64,000 nucleotides of DNA from Bacteroidales bacterium (GCA_009774765.1 VSOK01000003.1:31468-95467), one strand, 5' to 3'. Shown: positions 46,133 to 54,707, counted from the stretch's first letter. Numbers and translations are program-made. Notes: generated by a model not told the origin, from the letters alone.

Positions 46133-46885
46133 ATGGGACTCAGAAGAGGGATACGCAATTTCAACAGGTGGTTCATTCCTGAAGTTAAATATATTTTCAG
46201 CAAAAAGAAAGACATCGACTACAAGAACATTCCTGTAGTAATCAACAATTTCAACCGTTGTTCGATGCTGCAGAAGCTGATAGCAGGACTTGAATCAAGA
46301 GGTTACAGGAATATCCATATCATAGACAACGGGTCAGACTACCCTCCTCTCCTTGAATATTACGGGACCATTCCGTACCCTGTCTATCTGCTCAGACGCA
46401 ATGTAGGATATCTTGCCATCTGGGAGACAGGCCTCTACAAACTTTTCAACAGTTCATATTTCGTATATACCGATCCGGACATAGAAATCGACCCTGACTG
46501 TCCGGATGACTTTATGGAGAAATTCGTCAAGCTGTCACGCAGATATCCGCGCGCATGCAAAGTGGGATTTTCATTGAGGATCGATGACCTGCCCGAACAT
46601 TTCAAAAACAAAAGCCAGGTGATTGAATGGGAAAGCAGATTCTGGAAAAAAGAAATTGAGAAAGGAGCATACAGAGCACCTATCGACACCACATTTGCAC
46701 TGTACAAGCCATTCATAAACGCCAAAGACGTGGACCACAAAAGAAATGTGTTCATCCGGACCGGCTATCCATATACGTCAAGACATCTGCCCTGGTATAT
46801 AGACAACGCCAACCTTTCAGAAGAAGAGCAGTATTATATAGACCATATCCGTCAGAGCACGCACTGGTCGGTACAGAACAAATGA
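46133..46885 (+). CDS. Glycosyltransferase-like protein (GT-A fold)
   Basis: A 250-residue protein with a GT2-type N-terminus (IPVVINNFNRCSMLQKLIAGLESRGYRNIHIIDNGSDYPPL) and a DPD metal-binding motif (FVYTDPDIEIDPDCP). These indicate a nucleotide-sugar transferase, although the C-terminal half is not a typical GT2. It is divergent from the aminotransferase operon, sharing the promoter palindrome. The ATG at 46133 is 31 bp after its -7 box. Confidence 0.78.
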   Translation: MGLRRGIRNFNRWFIPEVKYIFSKKKDIDYKNIPVVINNFNRCSMLQKLIAGLESRGYRNIHIIDNGSDYPPLLEYYGTIPYPVYLLRRNVGYLAIWETGLYKLFNSSYFVYTDPDIEIDPDCPDDFMEKFVKLSRRYPRACKVGFSLRIDDLPEHFKNKSQVIEWESRFWKKEIEKGAYRAPIDTTFALYKPFINAKDVDHKRNVFIRTGYPYTSRHLPWYIDNANLSEEEQYYIDHIRQSTHWSVQNK

Positions 46886-46886
46886 T

Positions 46887-48044
46887 CTATCCAAGCAGCT
46901 GCAGCCACTGTCCTCCGATCGCTTCAAGAGAATACCTGCGCGACTTGTCCGATGCCGCTACCGACATCTGCCGGAGAAGGTCCTCATCGTCCATAAGCCT
47001 GTTCACCGCGCCTACAAATTCCTTGAAATCATCCTTTTCGACAAGCATTCCCCCCCCGTCCTCCAGTATTGAACGGACGCCGGCACTGACATCATACGAG
47101 ACAGGGACGGCACCTGACTTCAAAGCCTCCAAAAGGCACATAGGGAATCCCTCAAACCTTGAAGTCAGAAGAAGAATCTTCGCTTCGGAATAATATTTCC
47201 AAGGATCTTTTTCATAACCGGCAAATGTAATATTTCCGATACGCTCATTAGCGGCCTTTTCTTTAAGTGCGGACATTTCAGGCCCGTCACCTACAATATA
47301 CAGATGCCAGTCCGGTCTGGAGGCTTCACGCCATACATCAAGGACAACATCGACCCGTTTTTCATCGGAAAGCCGCCCCACATAGACGATATTGTTTTTC
47401 TTTGTATCCCAGCCCGGAACAGGAAGAGCGGAACAGGAAGCAGGAAGAGGATTTTCTACAGCTGATATCCTGTTTCTGTACTTTTCAAGTCCGTACTCTT
47501 TGACAAACTGCTCTATATATCCTACAGTCAGCATCAGCACTGCATCACCTTTTATTGCCGCCTTGCGGTAATATCGCCTGAACCGTCCTGTATATCTGTT
47601 ATATTTTCGGAACAGACCTGCCTTGAAAAGGATTGTCCGGAACCGTTTTCTGCATGGAGAGGCATTGACAACGGACGGAAGTGTCCAGAACTGTATTTTT
47701 TCATATCCAGGCATTCCGTGAAGCACAGAAATCACCTTGATTCCGGAAGGACGTCTTCTGTTGAAGACAACCTTTGTCGTATGGGGATAAATACCCTGAT
47801 TGATGACAACATCAATCCTGCAGTCCCGAAGTATATCATTGTACATCCTGCAGTTGCCGGAAAAACTTCCGCCCGCACAGCAGAATGTCTTTTCGAACTT
47901 TGACGAAACCTCCACATCAGGATCGCCGCCGAACGAGAACGCATATATCTTGAAATGGTCTCCAAGAAAATCAGCAAGTGCATTGGTGACAGTCTCGATC
48001 CCTCCAAGTCCAGGAAATGAATTAAGTACAAACAGAATATTCAT
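46887..48044 (-). CDS. Glycosyltransferase family 4
   Basis: A 385-residue GT-B enzyme. The N-terminal FPGLGGIETVTNALADFLGD is the acceptor domain. The C-terminal NIVYVGRLSDEKRVDVVLDVWREA and TSRFEGFPMCLLEALKSGAVPVSYD carry the family EX7E signature. A run of eight G (47050-47057 as C) encodes DGGGM inside the C-terminal domain. It starts 15 bp after the phosphatase stop and belongs to the minus-strand group alr-phosphatase-GT4. It likely adds a residue to a surface glycan. Confidence 0.88.
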   Translation of the reverse strand: MNILFVLNSFPGLGGIETVTNALADFLGDHFKIYAFSFGGDPDVEVSSKFEKTFCCAGGSFSGNCRMYNDILRDCRIDVVINQGIYPHTTKVVFNRRRPSGIKVISVLHGMPGYEKIQFWTLPSVVNASPCRKRFRTILFKAGLFRKYNRYTGRFRRYYRKAAIKGDAVLMLTVGYIEQFVKEYGLEKYRNRISAVENPLPASCSALPVPGWDTKKNNIVYVGRLSDEKRVDVVLDVWREASRPDWHLYIVGDGPEMSALKEKAANERIGNITFAGYEKDPWKYYSEAKILLLTSRFEGFPMCLLEALKSGAVPVSYDVSAGVRSILEDGGGMLVEKDDFKEFVGAVNRLMDDEDLLRQMSVAASDKSRRYSLEAIGGQWLQLLG

Positions 48045-48059
48045 AGCTGAAATTTGAGG

Positions 48060-48542
48060 CTATTCAAAAGAAGCATACAGATTTGCACAGGCGTCTTCAA
48101 GCAGGTCAAGGACAAGTTCAAATCCGTCGGCTCCGGAATAATAAGGGTCCGGAATATAAGTCATTTCAGAAGATGAAAGATAATCTGCCATCTTCACTAT
48201 CTTACGGGTCGCCTCCACAGAAGGAGCGAGGTGCATCAGATCAGCATAATTGGAGTCATCCATCGCCACAACAAGGTCAAAATCAAGAAAATCCGTAACC
48301 TCTACTGGACGTGAGCGGTGTGTCAGCACATAATCACGCGCCAGAGCTGCCTTCCGCATACGTGAATCAGGAAGCTGTCCTCTATGCCCGCCGTATGTCC
48401 CGGCAGAATCCACATAGAACCTGTCAGCCGCATTGTTCTTGTCCACAATGGCCTGGAACGCTCCCTGCGCCGCCGGAGAGCGGCAGATATTTCCAAGACA
48501 CACAAACAATACTTTGTATTTGAATGAATTACAAGACTCCAT
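48060..48542 (-). CDS. Low-molecular-weight protein-tyrosine phosphatase
   Basis: A 160-residue phosphatase with the P-loop VLFVCLGNICRSPAA (Cys15, Arg21) near the N-terminus and the general acid region DPYYSGADGFELVLD near the C-terminus. In glycan loci such enzymes often dephosphorylate a Wzc-type kinase, but no kinase is present in the window. It lies 2 bp after alr. Confidence 0.9.
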   Translation of the reverse strand: MESCNSFKYKVLFVCLGNICRSPAAQGAFQAIVDKNNAADRFYVDSAGTYGGHRGQLPDSRMRKAALARDYVLTHRSRPVEVTDFLDFDLVVAMDDSNYADLMHLAPSVEATRKIVKMADYLSSSEMTYIPDPYYSGADGFELVLDLLEDACANLYASFE

Positions 48543-48544
48543 TA

Positions 48545-49654
48545 TTAATGTATTACAACTCTGTCTATACGACGAGGAACGGAAGTGAAGACCTCATAGG
48601 GGATAGTACCGAGAATACCGGCAAGCTCTGAGGCCGTCGGGTCGTCTCCGAAAATCGTCACCGTGTCCCCGACCTGGGCCTCGACTCCTGTGATGTCAAG
48701 CATACACATATCCATACAGATGTTCCCTATTGTAGGAACCCTGTGCCCGTTGAGCATAAAGGAACCGCGTCCCTGACCGAGCATCCTGTCTATTCCGTCC
48801 GCATATCCGACGGGAATAGTGGCTATCACCGTCCCTTCAGAAGCGATCCTGCCTTTACGCCCATATCCTATCGCGCCGTCTTCAGGTTTGAGATGCTTGA
48901 TCTGCAATATTTTGCATTTGAACGAAGCTACAGGGGAAAGTTTTGTATCAGGCAATGCGCTGATACCGTAGATGCCGATTCCGAGACGGACCATATCAAA
49001 CTGATATTGCGTAAAACGCTCGATGCCAGCTGAATTGAGTATATGGTACATAGGCCTGTAGCCTATCGCCCTGGACAATGCGTCCGCATTCTTCACGAAC
49101 ATATCGATCTGTCCGAGCGTAAAGCCGTCACTCTGCGGATCTTCAGAAGCAGCAAGATGCGAGAACACGGATTTGACTATGACATTACGGCAGTCTGACA
49201 GATATTCCGTCAATTCCGCGATTTCTGATGTCATAAACCCGAGACGGTGCATACCTGTATCAAGCTTTATATGGACAGGATAATCCTCTATGCCACGCCT
49301 GCGCAGGACATCACAGAATGCCTTCAATGTGTACATATTCGGTATGCTCGGCTCCAGTTCATTGTCGATTATCTCTTCAAAGAAATCAGTCCCGGCCGTA
49401 AGCACAAGCACAGAAGAGCGTATTCCACCCTGTCTCAATTCCATTCCTTCGACAGGATATGCGACTGCAAGATAATCGGCTCCGGCCTGCTCCATCATAG
49501 AAGCAAATTCTACAGCCCCATGACCGTAGGCATTAGCCTTTACCAGTACCAGCAGTTTTGTCGAGGGATTCAGTTTCGATCTGAAATATCTATAATTTTC
49601 AAGACAATTTGGCAGGTTGATTTCCAATCTTGAAAAATCATTTTCTTTTAGCAT
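48545..49654 (-). CDS. alr: Alanine racemase
   Basis: A 369-residue PLP racemase making D-alanine for peptidoglycan. The PLP lysine Lys39 lies in LLVLVKANAYGHG and the second-domain catalytic Tyr lies in GYADGIDRML-type context, with RLGIGIYGIS before it. It is a stand-alone Alr, without the MurF fusion seen in some Bacteroidetes. The gene heads the group alr-phosphatase-GT4. Confidence 0.92.
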   Translation of the reverse strand: MLKENDFSRLEINLPNCLENYRYFRSKLNPSTKLLVLVKANAYGHGAVEFASMMEQAGADYLAVAYPVEGMELRQGGIRSSVLVLTAGTDFFEEIIDNELEPSIPNMYTLKAFCDVLRRRGIEDYPVHIKLDTGMHRLGFMTSEIAELTEYLSDCRNVIVKSVFSHLAASEDPQSDGFTLGQIDMFVKNADALSRAIGYRPMYHILNSAGIERFTQYQFDMVRLGIGIYGISALPDTKLSPVASFKCKILQIKHLKPEDGAIGYGRKGRIASEGTVIATIPVGYADGIDRMLGQGRGSFMLNGHRVPTIGNICMDMCMLDITGVEAQVGDTVTIFGDDPTASELAGILGTIPYEVFTSVPRRIDRVVIH

Positions 49655-49680
49655 CTTTCTTGTATATTTGTCTTCAATAC

Positions 49681-50066
49681 ATATATACGTCCTGGTCTAA
49701 GCATAGTCAAATTTCATTTTGCCTCTGCTCTCGACTTTGACTATATTTGAGCTTGCGCTCATATAAACGTCCTGGTCTCGGCATAATCAAAGTTTACTTT
49801 GCTTCTGCTCTCGACTTTGACCAATTTGGGCTTGCGCCCATATATACGTCTTGGTCTCGGCATAATCAAAGTTTACTTTGCTTCTGCTCTCGACTTTGAC
49901 CAATTTGGGCTTGCGCCCATATATACGTCCTGGTCTCGGCATAATCAAAGTTTACTTTGCTTCTGCTCTCGACTTTGACTAATTTGGGCTTGCGCTCATA
50001 TAAACGTCCTGGTCTCGGCATAATCAAAGTTTACTTTGCTTCTGCTCTCGACTTTGACTATATTTG
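49681..50066 (+). repeat. Five tandem 79-80 bp repeats, each a promoter segment
   Basis: The units start at about 49681, 49761, 49840, 49919 and 49998 (spacing 80, 79, 79, 79). Each holds palindromic CAAAGT-TT-ACTTTG, TTTG as -33, a 20-bp spacer with CTTCTGCTCTCGACTTTGAC, and a -7 box. The box is TATATTTG in copies 1 and 5 but CAATTTG or TAATTTG (one base shorter) in copies 2-4. A TGAGC/TGGGC TTGC GCTCA/GCCCA hairpin follows. Copy 5 is the direct promoter of the yugP-type gene. Confidence 0.9.
50059..50066 (+). promoter_or_regulatory. -7 box of the YugP-type gene (repeat copy 5)
   Basis: TATATTTG with TTTG at 50035-50038 exactly 20 bp upstream. The ATG at 50106 is 39 bp further. Confidence 0.75.
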
Positions 50067-50105
50067 CGCAAAACGACTGCAAAAATATCAATAAATTTAT
50101 AATAT

Positions 50106-50777
50106 ATGAATATCTGGCTTATCTTTATTCTTGTGATGATCCTAAGCATCATCATACAGTCAACACTTAACAGCAAATTCAACAAATATTCAAAAGTTCC
50201 TCTCCCGGGAGGTATGTCAGGCGCTGAAACAGCATTGAAGATGCTTCACGACAACGGCATCTACGACGTAAGGGTCATCCCGACCAACGGAATGCTTACG
50301 GACCATTACAATCCACAGACAAAGACAGTTGCGCTAAGCGAAGGCGTATATGACAGCAGGTCAGTAGCTGCAGCGGCTGTCGCAGCACACGAGTGCGGAC
50401 ACGCCGTACAGCACGCAAAAGGATATGCGCCTCTTAAAATGCGTTCAGCCCTGGTGCCTGTTGTGACATTCAGCTCCAATATCGTGCAATGGGTAATCCT
50501 TCTCGGAATAATCCTGATCAATGTATTCCCGGCCCTTCTGTGGTTCGGAATAGGACTTTTTGCGATGACTACAATCTTCAGTTTCATCACTCTTCCTGTC
50601 GAGATCAATGCAAGCCGACGCGCCGTGGCATGGCTCAGCAATGCCGGCATCACGGACGCGAAGACACAGCCGATGGCAATAGATGCATTGAAATGGGCTG
50701 CCTATACATACGTTATCGCAGCTCTCGGCTCTCTCGCCACCCTACTGTATTACATAGGAATCGCGCGCAGGAACTGA
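50106..50777 (+). CDS. YugP-type zinc metallopeptidase
   Basis: A 223-residue membrane protein with HECGHAVQH (His95, Glu96, His99) as the zinc site and four to five hydrophobic segments. It belongs to the DUF2268/YugP-like putative neutral zinc metallopeptidase group. The N-terminal helix (about 2-20) anchors it. No substrate is known. It is preceded by the amplified promoter array. Confidence 0.85.
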   Translation: MNIWLIFILVMILSIIIQSTLNSKFNKYSKVPLPGGMSGAETALKMLHDNGIYDVRVIPTNGMLTDHYNPQTKTVALSEGVYDSRSVAAAAVAAHECGHAVQHAKGYAPLKMRSALVPVVTFSSNIVQWVILLGIILINVFPALLWFGIGLFAMTTIFSFITLPVEINASRRAVAWLSNAGITDAKTQPMAIDALKWAAYTYVIAALGSLATLLYYIGIARRN

Positions 50778-51228
50778 AACGTCTGAGAATCTTAGAATCA
50801 CCGGCAGAGCACCAGGAGGAGAATTTCTCCTGCCTGCCGATATAGACTGGAGAAACATTCTCCAACCTGCCAGTATAGACAGCATTGAAAAGAGAGCAGT
50901 TGAAGAGAGCGCTTGAAATGCGACTGGACGGTGTCGCTCACTTTGAGCAAGCTGAATCAGCAAGCAGATGTGGCCATCAGACTTTTCGATGCCCGATGGC
51001 CACGCTTGTTTATTTACATCAATTGATTTTCAACGAGTTACACTTGAACAGTGTGGACATCAGACTTTTGAATGCCCGATGGCCACCAATCTGCACCCAG
51101 TAACGAACTTCATCCATCCAGTAACTCAGTAACGAGCTTAACTAACTAATCAACAAAATATATCCTGCCCATAGCCGAAACTACAGCTATGACGCTATTA
51201 CAGCTATGATGCGACGGAACCGGTTCTG
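50778..51228. repeat. Gene-free stretch with paired direct and inverted repeats
   Basis: No convincing gene. Two copies of a 34-bp unit lie at 50970-51003 and 51053-51086. The first is a perfect hairpin, GTGGCCATC ... GATGGCCAC around AGACTTTTCGATGCCC; the second has one arm mismatch. Two copies of TTCTCC..CTGCC..TATAGAC occur near 50825 and 50857, and CAGTAACGA.CTT repeats near 51099-51137. Function unknown. Confidence 0.6.
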
Positions 51229-51456
51229 TCAGAACAACGTCGGGTGATTGTCTTCAAGCTCGGAGAGCACCTTTTCCATTATGGCTTCGCGGAAAAGAGT
51301 CGCCTTGGCACTTACCTTGAAGCGGCTGCAGTAATTTGATATCGCTGCCATCTCATTATCATTCAGATAGATGACCTGACGATGCTTCCTCAGGAGAGAA
51401 GCTTTCTGCTTTTTAAGATATTCCGGATCTACTGCGACAGTTTTTCTTTTTTTCAT
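51229..51456 (-). CDS. Small basic protein, ribbon-helix-helix-like
   Basis: A 75-residue protein with a Lys/Arg-rich N-terminus and a body VIYLNDNEMAAISNYCSRFKVSAKATLFREAIMEKVLSEL. The body has the length and pattern of a ribbon-helix-helix DNA-binding domain, ending NHPTLF. It is isolated, with no partner in an operon. A regulatory role is inferred from the fold pattern only. Confidence 0.6.
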   Translation of the reverse strand: MKKRKTVAVDPEYLKKQKASLLRKHRQVIYLNDNEMAAISNYCSRFKVSAKATLFREAIMEKVLSELEDNHPTLF

Positions 51457-51603
51457 CAGGGTTCATCTTTTTTCCACAGGCATACAGGCATAAAACAGCT
51501 CCAGAAACAAAGGAGACATAAAACTGCAAAATGTGGAAATCATAAAATTCGCACAAAGTTAAAATTTTAAACAGCATTCTTGCTATTTATTGAGATTAAT
51601 AAT

Positions 51604-51611
51604 TACCTTTG
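51604..51611 (+). promoter_or_regulatory. -7 box of the arginine operon
   Basis: TACCTTTG with TTGC about 20 bp upstream (51580-51583). The transcript would begin near 51618, just before the leader ORF at 51623. Confidence 0.6.
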
Positions 51612-51622
51612 TGCCCGATATT

Positions 51623-51715
51623 ATGATAAAAACAGGTGACATATCAGCATTCAGCTTCTATACGTGGGTCGTCCGACGCCACGCTGAAGTCGCCTATTCC
51701 CTTGTCCGACTTTAG
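51623..51715 (+). CDS. Candidate leader peptide of the arginine operon
   Basis: A 30-codon frame beginning 5 bp after the expected transcription start and 172 bp before the GNAT gene. It contains the consecutive codons Arg19-Arg20 and Arg29 in its second half (WVVRRHAEVAYSLVRL). These arginine codons lie in a stem-loop (TTCAG/CTGAA outer, CGTGG/CCACG inner). Just after its stop, GGAGGG can pair with either of two CCCTCC segments. This would suit attenuation, but translation is not shown. Confidence 0.4.
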   Translation: MIKTGDISAFSFYTWVVRRHAEVAYSLVRL

Positions 51716-51770
51716 GAGGGTAACTCTAAGGATCCCCTCCATACTCCCTCCAACACTGTGAGAGGTTTTA
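51716..51770 (+). promoter_or_regulatory. Alternative stem-loops of the arg leader
   Basis: GGAGGG (51716-51721 region) may pair with CCCCTCC (about 51732-51738) or with CTCCCTCC (about 51743-51750). CTTTAG/CTAAGG form a competing helix. A weak CCTC/GAGG stem followed by TTTT ends near 51775. The exact folds were drawn by eye. Confidence 0.4.
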
Positions 51771-51886
51771 TGCCGATTGCAATTGACAATCAAGGTTTGT
51801 CTTGCCATTAGGTCATTCTATTGTCCTTTCCAGACCATACACTGTTTTTTAATTCAGAAAACATAAACCGAATTCTACGTCAAGAG

Positions 51887-52465
51887 ATGGAAATTGATGT
51901 AATGGTGGCAAATGAGAGCCACGCAATATATGCGGATGAAATCTGCGAAGAAGTATTCATATCCGCAAGAGAAAGGGGTACAGGCATAGCACGGAGAACG
52001 CCTGAATATGTAATCGAGAAAATGATTGCAGGAAAAGCAGTAATAGCCGTATCTGAAGACGGCAGATTCGCCGGATTCTCATATATAGAGACCTGGGGCG
52101 GGAAACAGTATGTCGCCAACTCGGGACTTATAGTGGCACACGCATTCAGAGGTGTCGGGCTTGCCAAAAGAATCAAGGAAAGGATCTTCAGACTCTCAAG
52201 GGAGCTTTTCCCTGATGCCAAGATATTCAGCATCACTACAGGAGCCGCCGTAATGAAGATGAACCACGAATTGGGATTCAGACCGGTCCCGTTCTCTGAA
52301 CTGACACATGACCCGGAATTCTGGAAAGGATGCACAGGATGCAGGAATTTCAACATCCTTGAAAACAACAGTTTCAAGATGTGCCTGTGCACAGGGCTGC
52401 TGTATGACCCGAAAGAACATACGGAACAGTCCGCAAAGAAAGAGCCTATGAAAAAGGCACAATAA
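51887..52465 (+). CDS. GNAT-family N-acyltransferase, probable N-acylglutamate synthase
   Basis: A 192-residue GNAT enzyme with the acyl-CoA-binding block LIVAHAFRGVGLAKRIKERIF and a Cys-rich tail (GCTGCRNFN...CLCTGLLYDP). It is the first gene of the arginine operon, where an N-acetyl- or N-succinylglutamate synthase is required and no argA/argJ is otherwise present. It likely makes N-succinylglutamate, matching the SOTC-type argF'. The ATG is 51887 or 51902; the frame open from 51821 is not favoured. Confidence 0.75.
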   Translation: MEIDVMVANESHAIYADEICEEVFISARERGTGIARRTPEYVIEKMIAGKAVIAVSEDGRFAGFSYIETWGGKQYVANSGLIVAHAFRGVGLAKRIKERIFRLSRELFPDAKIFSITTGAAVMKMNHELGFRPVPFSELTHDPEFWKGCTGCRNFNILENNSFKMCLCTGLLYDPKEHTEQSAKKEPMKKAQ

Positions 52466-52489
52466 AACGAATCTAAAAAATTATATGAT

Positions 52490-53698
52490 ATGAACAACAA
52501 AGTTGTACTCGCCTTCAGCGGCGGACTTGACACATCATTCTGTGTCCCCTATCTCAAAAATGAAAAAGGACTTGAAGTCCATACTGTCCTGGTCAACACG
52601 GGAGGTTTCTCCAAAGAAGAGGAAGCAGGAATAGAAGAGCGCGCACTCACTCTCGGGGCCGCATCCCATACAACCGTAGACGCATCCGGGACCTATTATG
52701 AAAAAGGAATAAAATATCTGATCTTCGGCAACATACTGAAAAACGCCACATATCCACTTTCCGTAAGTTCGGAACGTGTATTCCAGGCAATAGAAGTGTT
52801 CAAGCACGTCAAGAAGCTCGGAGCATCATACGTGGCACACGGAAGCACAGGCGCGGGAAACGACCAGGTCAGATTTGACATAGTGTTTGAAATCCTTGCT
52901 CCGGAAATTCAGATAATCGCCCCTGTCAGAGAGCTTTGCAGCACACGCCAGGAAGAAATAGACTATCTCAAGCAGCACGGATTCGATTTCTCATGGGAAA
53001 AATCCAAATACTCAATCAACCAGGGGCTCTGGGGCACGAGCGTAGGAGGAGTCGAGACACTTTCCTCAGACGGATGGCTTCCGGAGGAGGCATACCCGAC
53101 CAAAGTCACCAAAACTGCACCTGAACATATAAAGATAGGATTTGAAAAAGGAGAGCCGGTATCTTTCAACGGTACTGAAATGAATCCGGTCGACATCATC
53201 AAGGCGATAAACGACGCCGCTGCACCGTTCGGAATAGGGCGTGATATCCACGTCGGTGACACAATCATCGGAATCAAAGGACGTGTCGCATTCGAAGCGG
53301 CCGCACCGATGATACTGATCAAGGCCCACCACCTGCTTGAAAAGCACGTCCTGACAAAAGGACAGCTCTATTGGAAAGACCAGATCGCAGGATGGTACGG
53401 ACAGCAGATGCACGAGGCGATGTATCTCGATCCTGTAATGAGGGATATGGAAGCCATGATGGACAATATGGAGCAGAATGTCACCGGAGAAGTAGAAGTG
53501 GCACTTATGCCTTACCATTTCTCCGTACTCGGATGCAGAAGCGCGCACGATCTGATGAGTTCGAAATTCGGGTCATACGGAGAAATAAACAAATCATACA
53601 CCGGTCAGGACGTCGTAGGCTTCACTAAAGTTCTTGCCAATCCGCTGAAAATATATTACAGCGTAAACGGCAGCAACGCGGAAGACATGGCAAAATAG
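52490..53698 (+). CDS. argG: Argininosuccinate synthase
   Basis: A 402-residue ATP-dependent ligase joining citrulline to aspartate. The N-terminal VVLAFSGGLDTSFCVPYL is the ATP-binding P-loop-like motif. YVAHGSTGAGNDQVRF and KSKYSINQGLWG are conserved substrate-binding blocks. It starts 24 bp after the GNAT gene. Confidence 0.95.
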   Translation: MNNKVVLAFSGGLDTSFCVPYLKNEKGLEVHTVLVNTGGFSKEEEAGIEERALTLGAASHTTVDASGTYYEKGIKYLIFGNILKNATYPLSVSSERVFQAIEVFKHVKKLGASYVAHGSTGAGNDQVRFDIVFEILAPEIQIIAPVRELCSTRQEEIDYLKQHGFDFSWEKSKYSINQGLWGTSVGGVETLSSDGWLPEEAYPTKVTKTAPEHIKIGFEKGEPVSFNGTEMNPVDIIKAINDAAAPFGIGRDIHVGDTIIGIKGRVAFEAAAPMILIKAHHLLEKHVLTKGQLYWKDQIAGWYGQQMHEAMYLDPVMRDMEAMMDNMEQNVTGEVEVALMPYHFSVLGCRSAHDLMSSKFGSYGEINKSYTGQDVVGFTKVLANPLKIYYSVNGSNAEDMAK

Positions 53699-53735
53699 GC
53701 TGACGCATCACAAACATCAAAACAGACACAGCACA

Positions 53736-54707
53736 ATGATAAGAGTTGCAATAGCAGGAGGAACAGGCTACACAGGAGGAGAACTTTTCAGAATCCTGCT
53801 CAACCATCCTGATGTACAGATAGTTGCAGCGACCACCACTTCCTCGGAAGGTACACCGGTCGCAGCCGTGCACAGGGATCTTACAGGAGAGACGGAATTG
53901 AAATTCGGAACAGGGCTGAACAATCCTGACGTGCTTTTCCTTTGTCTTGGACACGGTATTTCACGCCAGTTCCTTGACACGCATGACATAAGCCCGGAAT
54001 GCCATATCATCGATCTCGGCAATGACTTCAGGCTCGAGGGAGAGTACGCAGGCAGAAATTTCGTCTATGGACTGTGTGAAGATTCACACAAGGATATCGC
54101 CTCGGCACACGACATAGCCAATCCGGGATGTTTTGCGACTGCCATACAGCTCGGTCTGCTTCCTCTGGCAAAGGCAGGTCTTATCAGCGATGAAGTTCAC
54201 GTCAGCGCAATAACCGGTTCTACCGGAGCAGGGAAAAAGCTCGGAGACACGACCCATTTCAGCTATAGGGACAACAACATATCCATATACAAACTATTTA
54301 CACATCAGCATCTTGGAGAGATCAAGAAAAATATTGGAGAAATCTGCGGACACGCTCCGACAGTGAATTTTGTCCCTTTCAGGGGAGATTTCACGAGGGG
54401 AATCTTCGCAAGCATATATACACGCGCCGCTGCAGGAATGGATGAAACCGCATATCAGGAACTTTACAGCGACTACTATGCGTCCTCCCCTTTCGTATTC
54501 CATTCCAGCTCTTCAGTGTCCCTCAAAGAAGTGGTGAACACAAACAAGGGGCTGCTTCACGTTGAGCTCCACGACGGGTATGTACACATCAGTTCAATCA
54601 TCGACAATCTGGTGAAAGGAGCTGCAGGACAGGCTGTCCAGAATATGAACATAATGTACGGTCTTCCTCAGACCACCGGTCTGAAACTCAAGCCGTCAGC
54701 ATTTTAG
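53736..54707 (+). CDS. argC: N-acyl-gamma-glutamyl-phosphate reductase
   Basis: A 323-residue NADPH-dependent reductase. The Rossmann motif AGGTGYTGGELFRILLNHP is at the N-terminus, and catalytic Cys132 lies in IANPGCFATAIQLGLLP. HVSAITGSTGAGKK follows as the usual ArgC signature. In this operon the acyl group is probably succinyl. Confidence 0.95.
   Translation: MIRVAIAGGTGYTGGELFRILLNHPDVQIVAATTTSSEGTPVAAVHRDLTGETELKFGTGLNNPDVLFLCLGHGISRQFLDTHDISPECHIIDLGNDFRLEGEYAGRNFVYGLCEDSHKDIASAHDIANPGCFATAIQLGLLPLAKAGLISDEVHVSAITGSTGAGKKLGDTTHFSYRDNNISIYKLFTHQHLGEIKKNIGEICGHAPTVNFVPFRGDFTRGIFASIYTRAAAGMDETAYQELYSDYYASSPFVFHSSSSVSLKEVVNTNKGLLHVELHDGYVHISSIIDNLVKGAAGQAVQNMNIMYGLPQTTGLKLKPSAF

Noticed and set aside
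45018..46215. Extended N-terminus of the aminotransferase (start at 46215)
   Set aside because: The extension crosses the divergent promoter and has no aminotransferase similarity before MEKQDII.
49681..50066. Tandem repeat read as a CRISPR array
   Set aside because: The units are 79-80 bp and abut without variable spacers, and no cas gene is nearby. The contents fit promoter boxes.
51716..51738. Resemblance of GGATCCCCTCC in the arg leader to the 16S rRNA 3' end
   Set aside because: A short match of this kind is likely chance, and this phylum makes little use of Shine-Dalgarno pairing. The competing hairpins explain it better.
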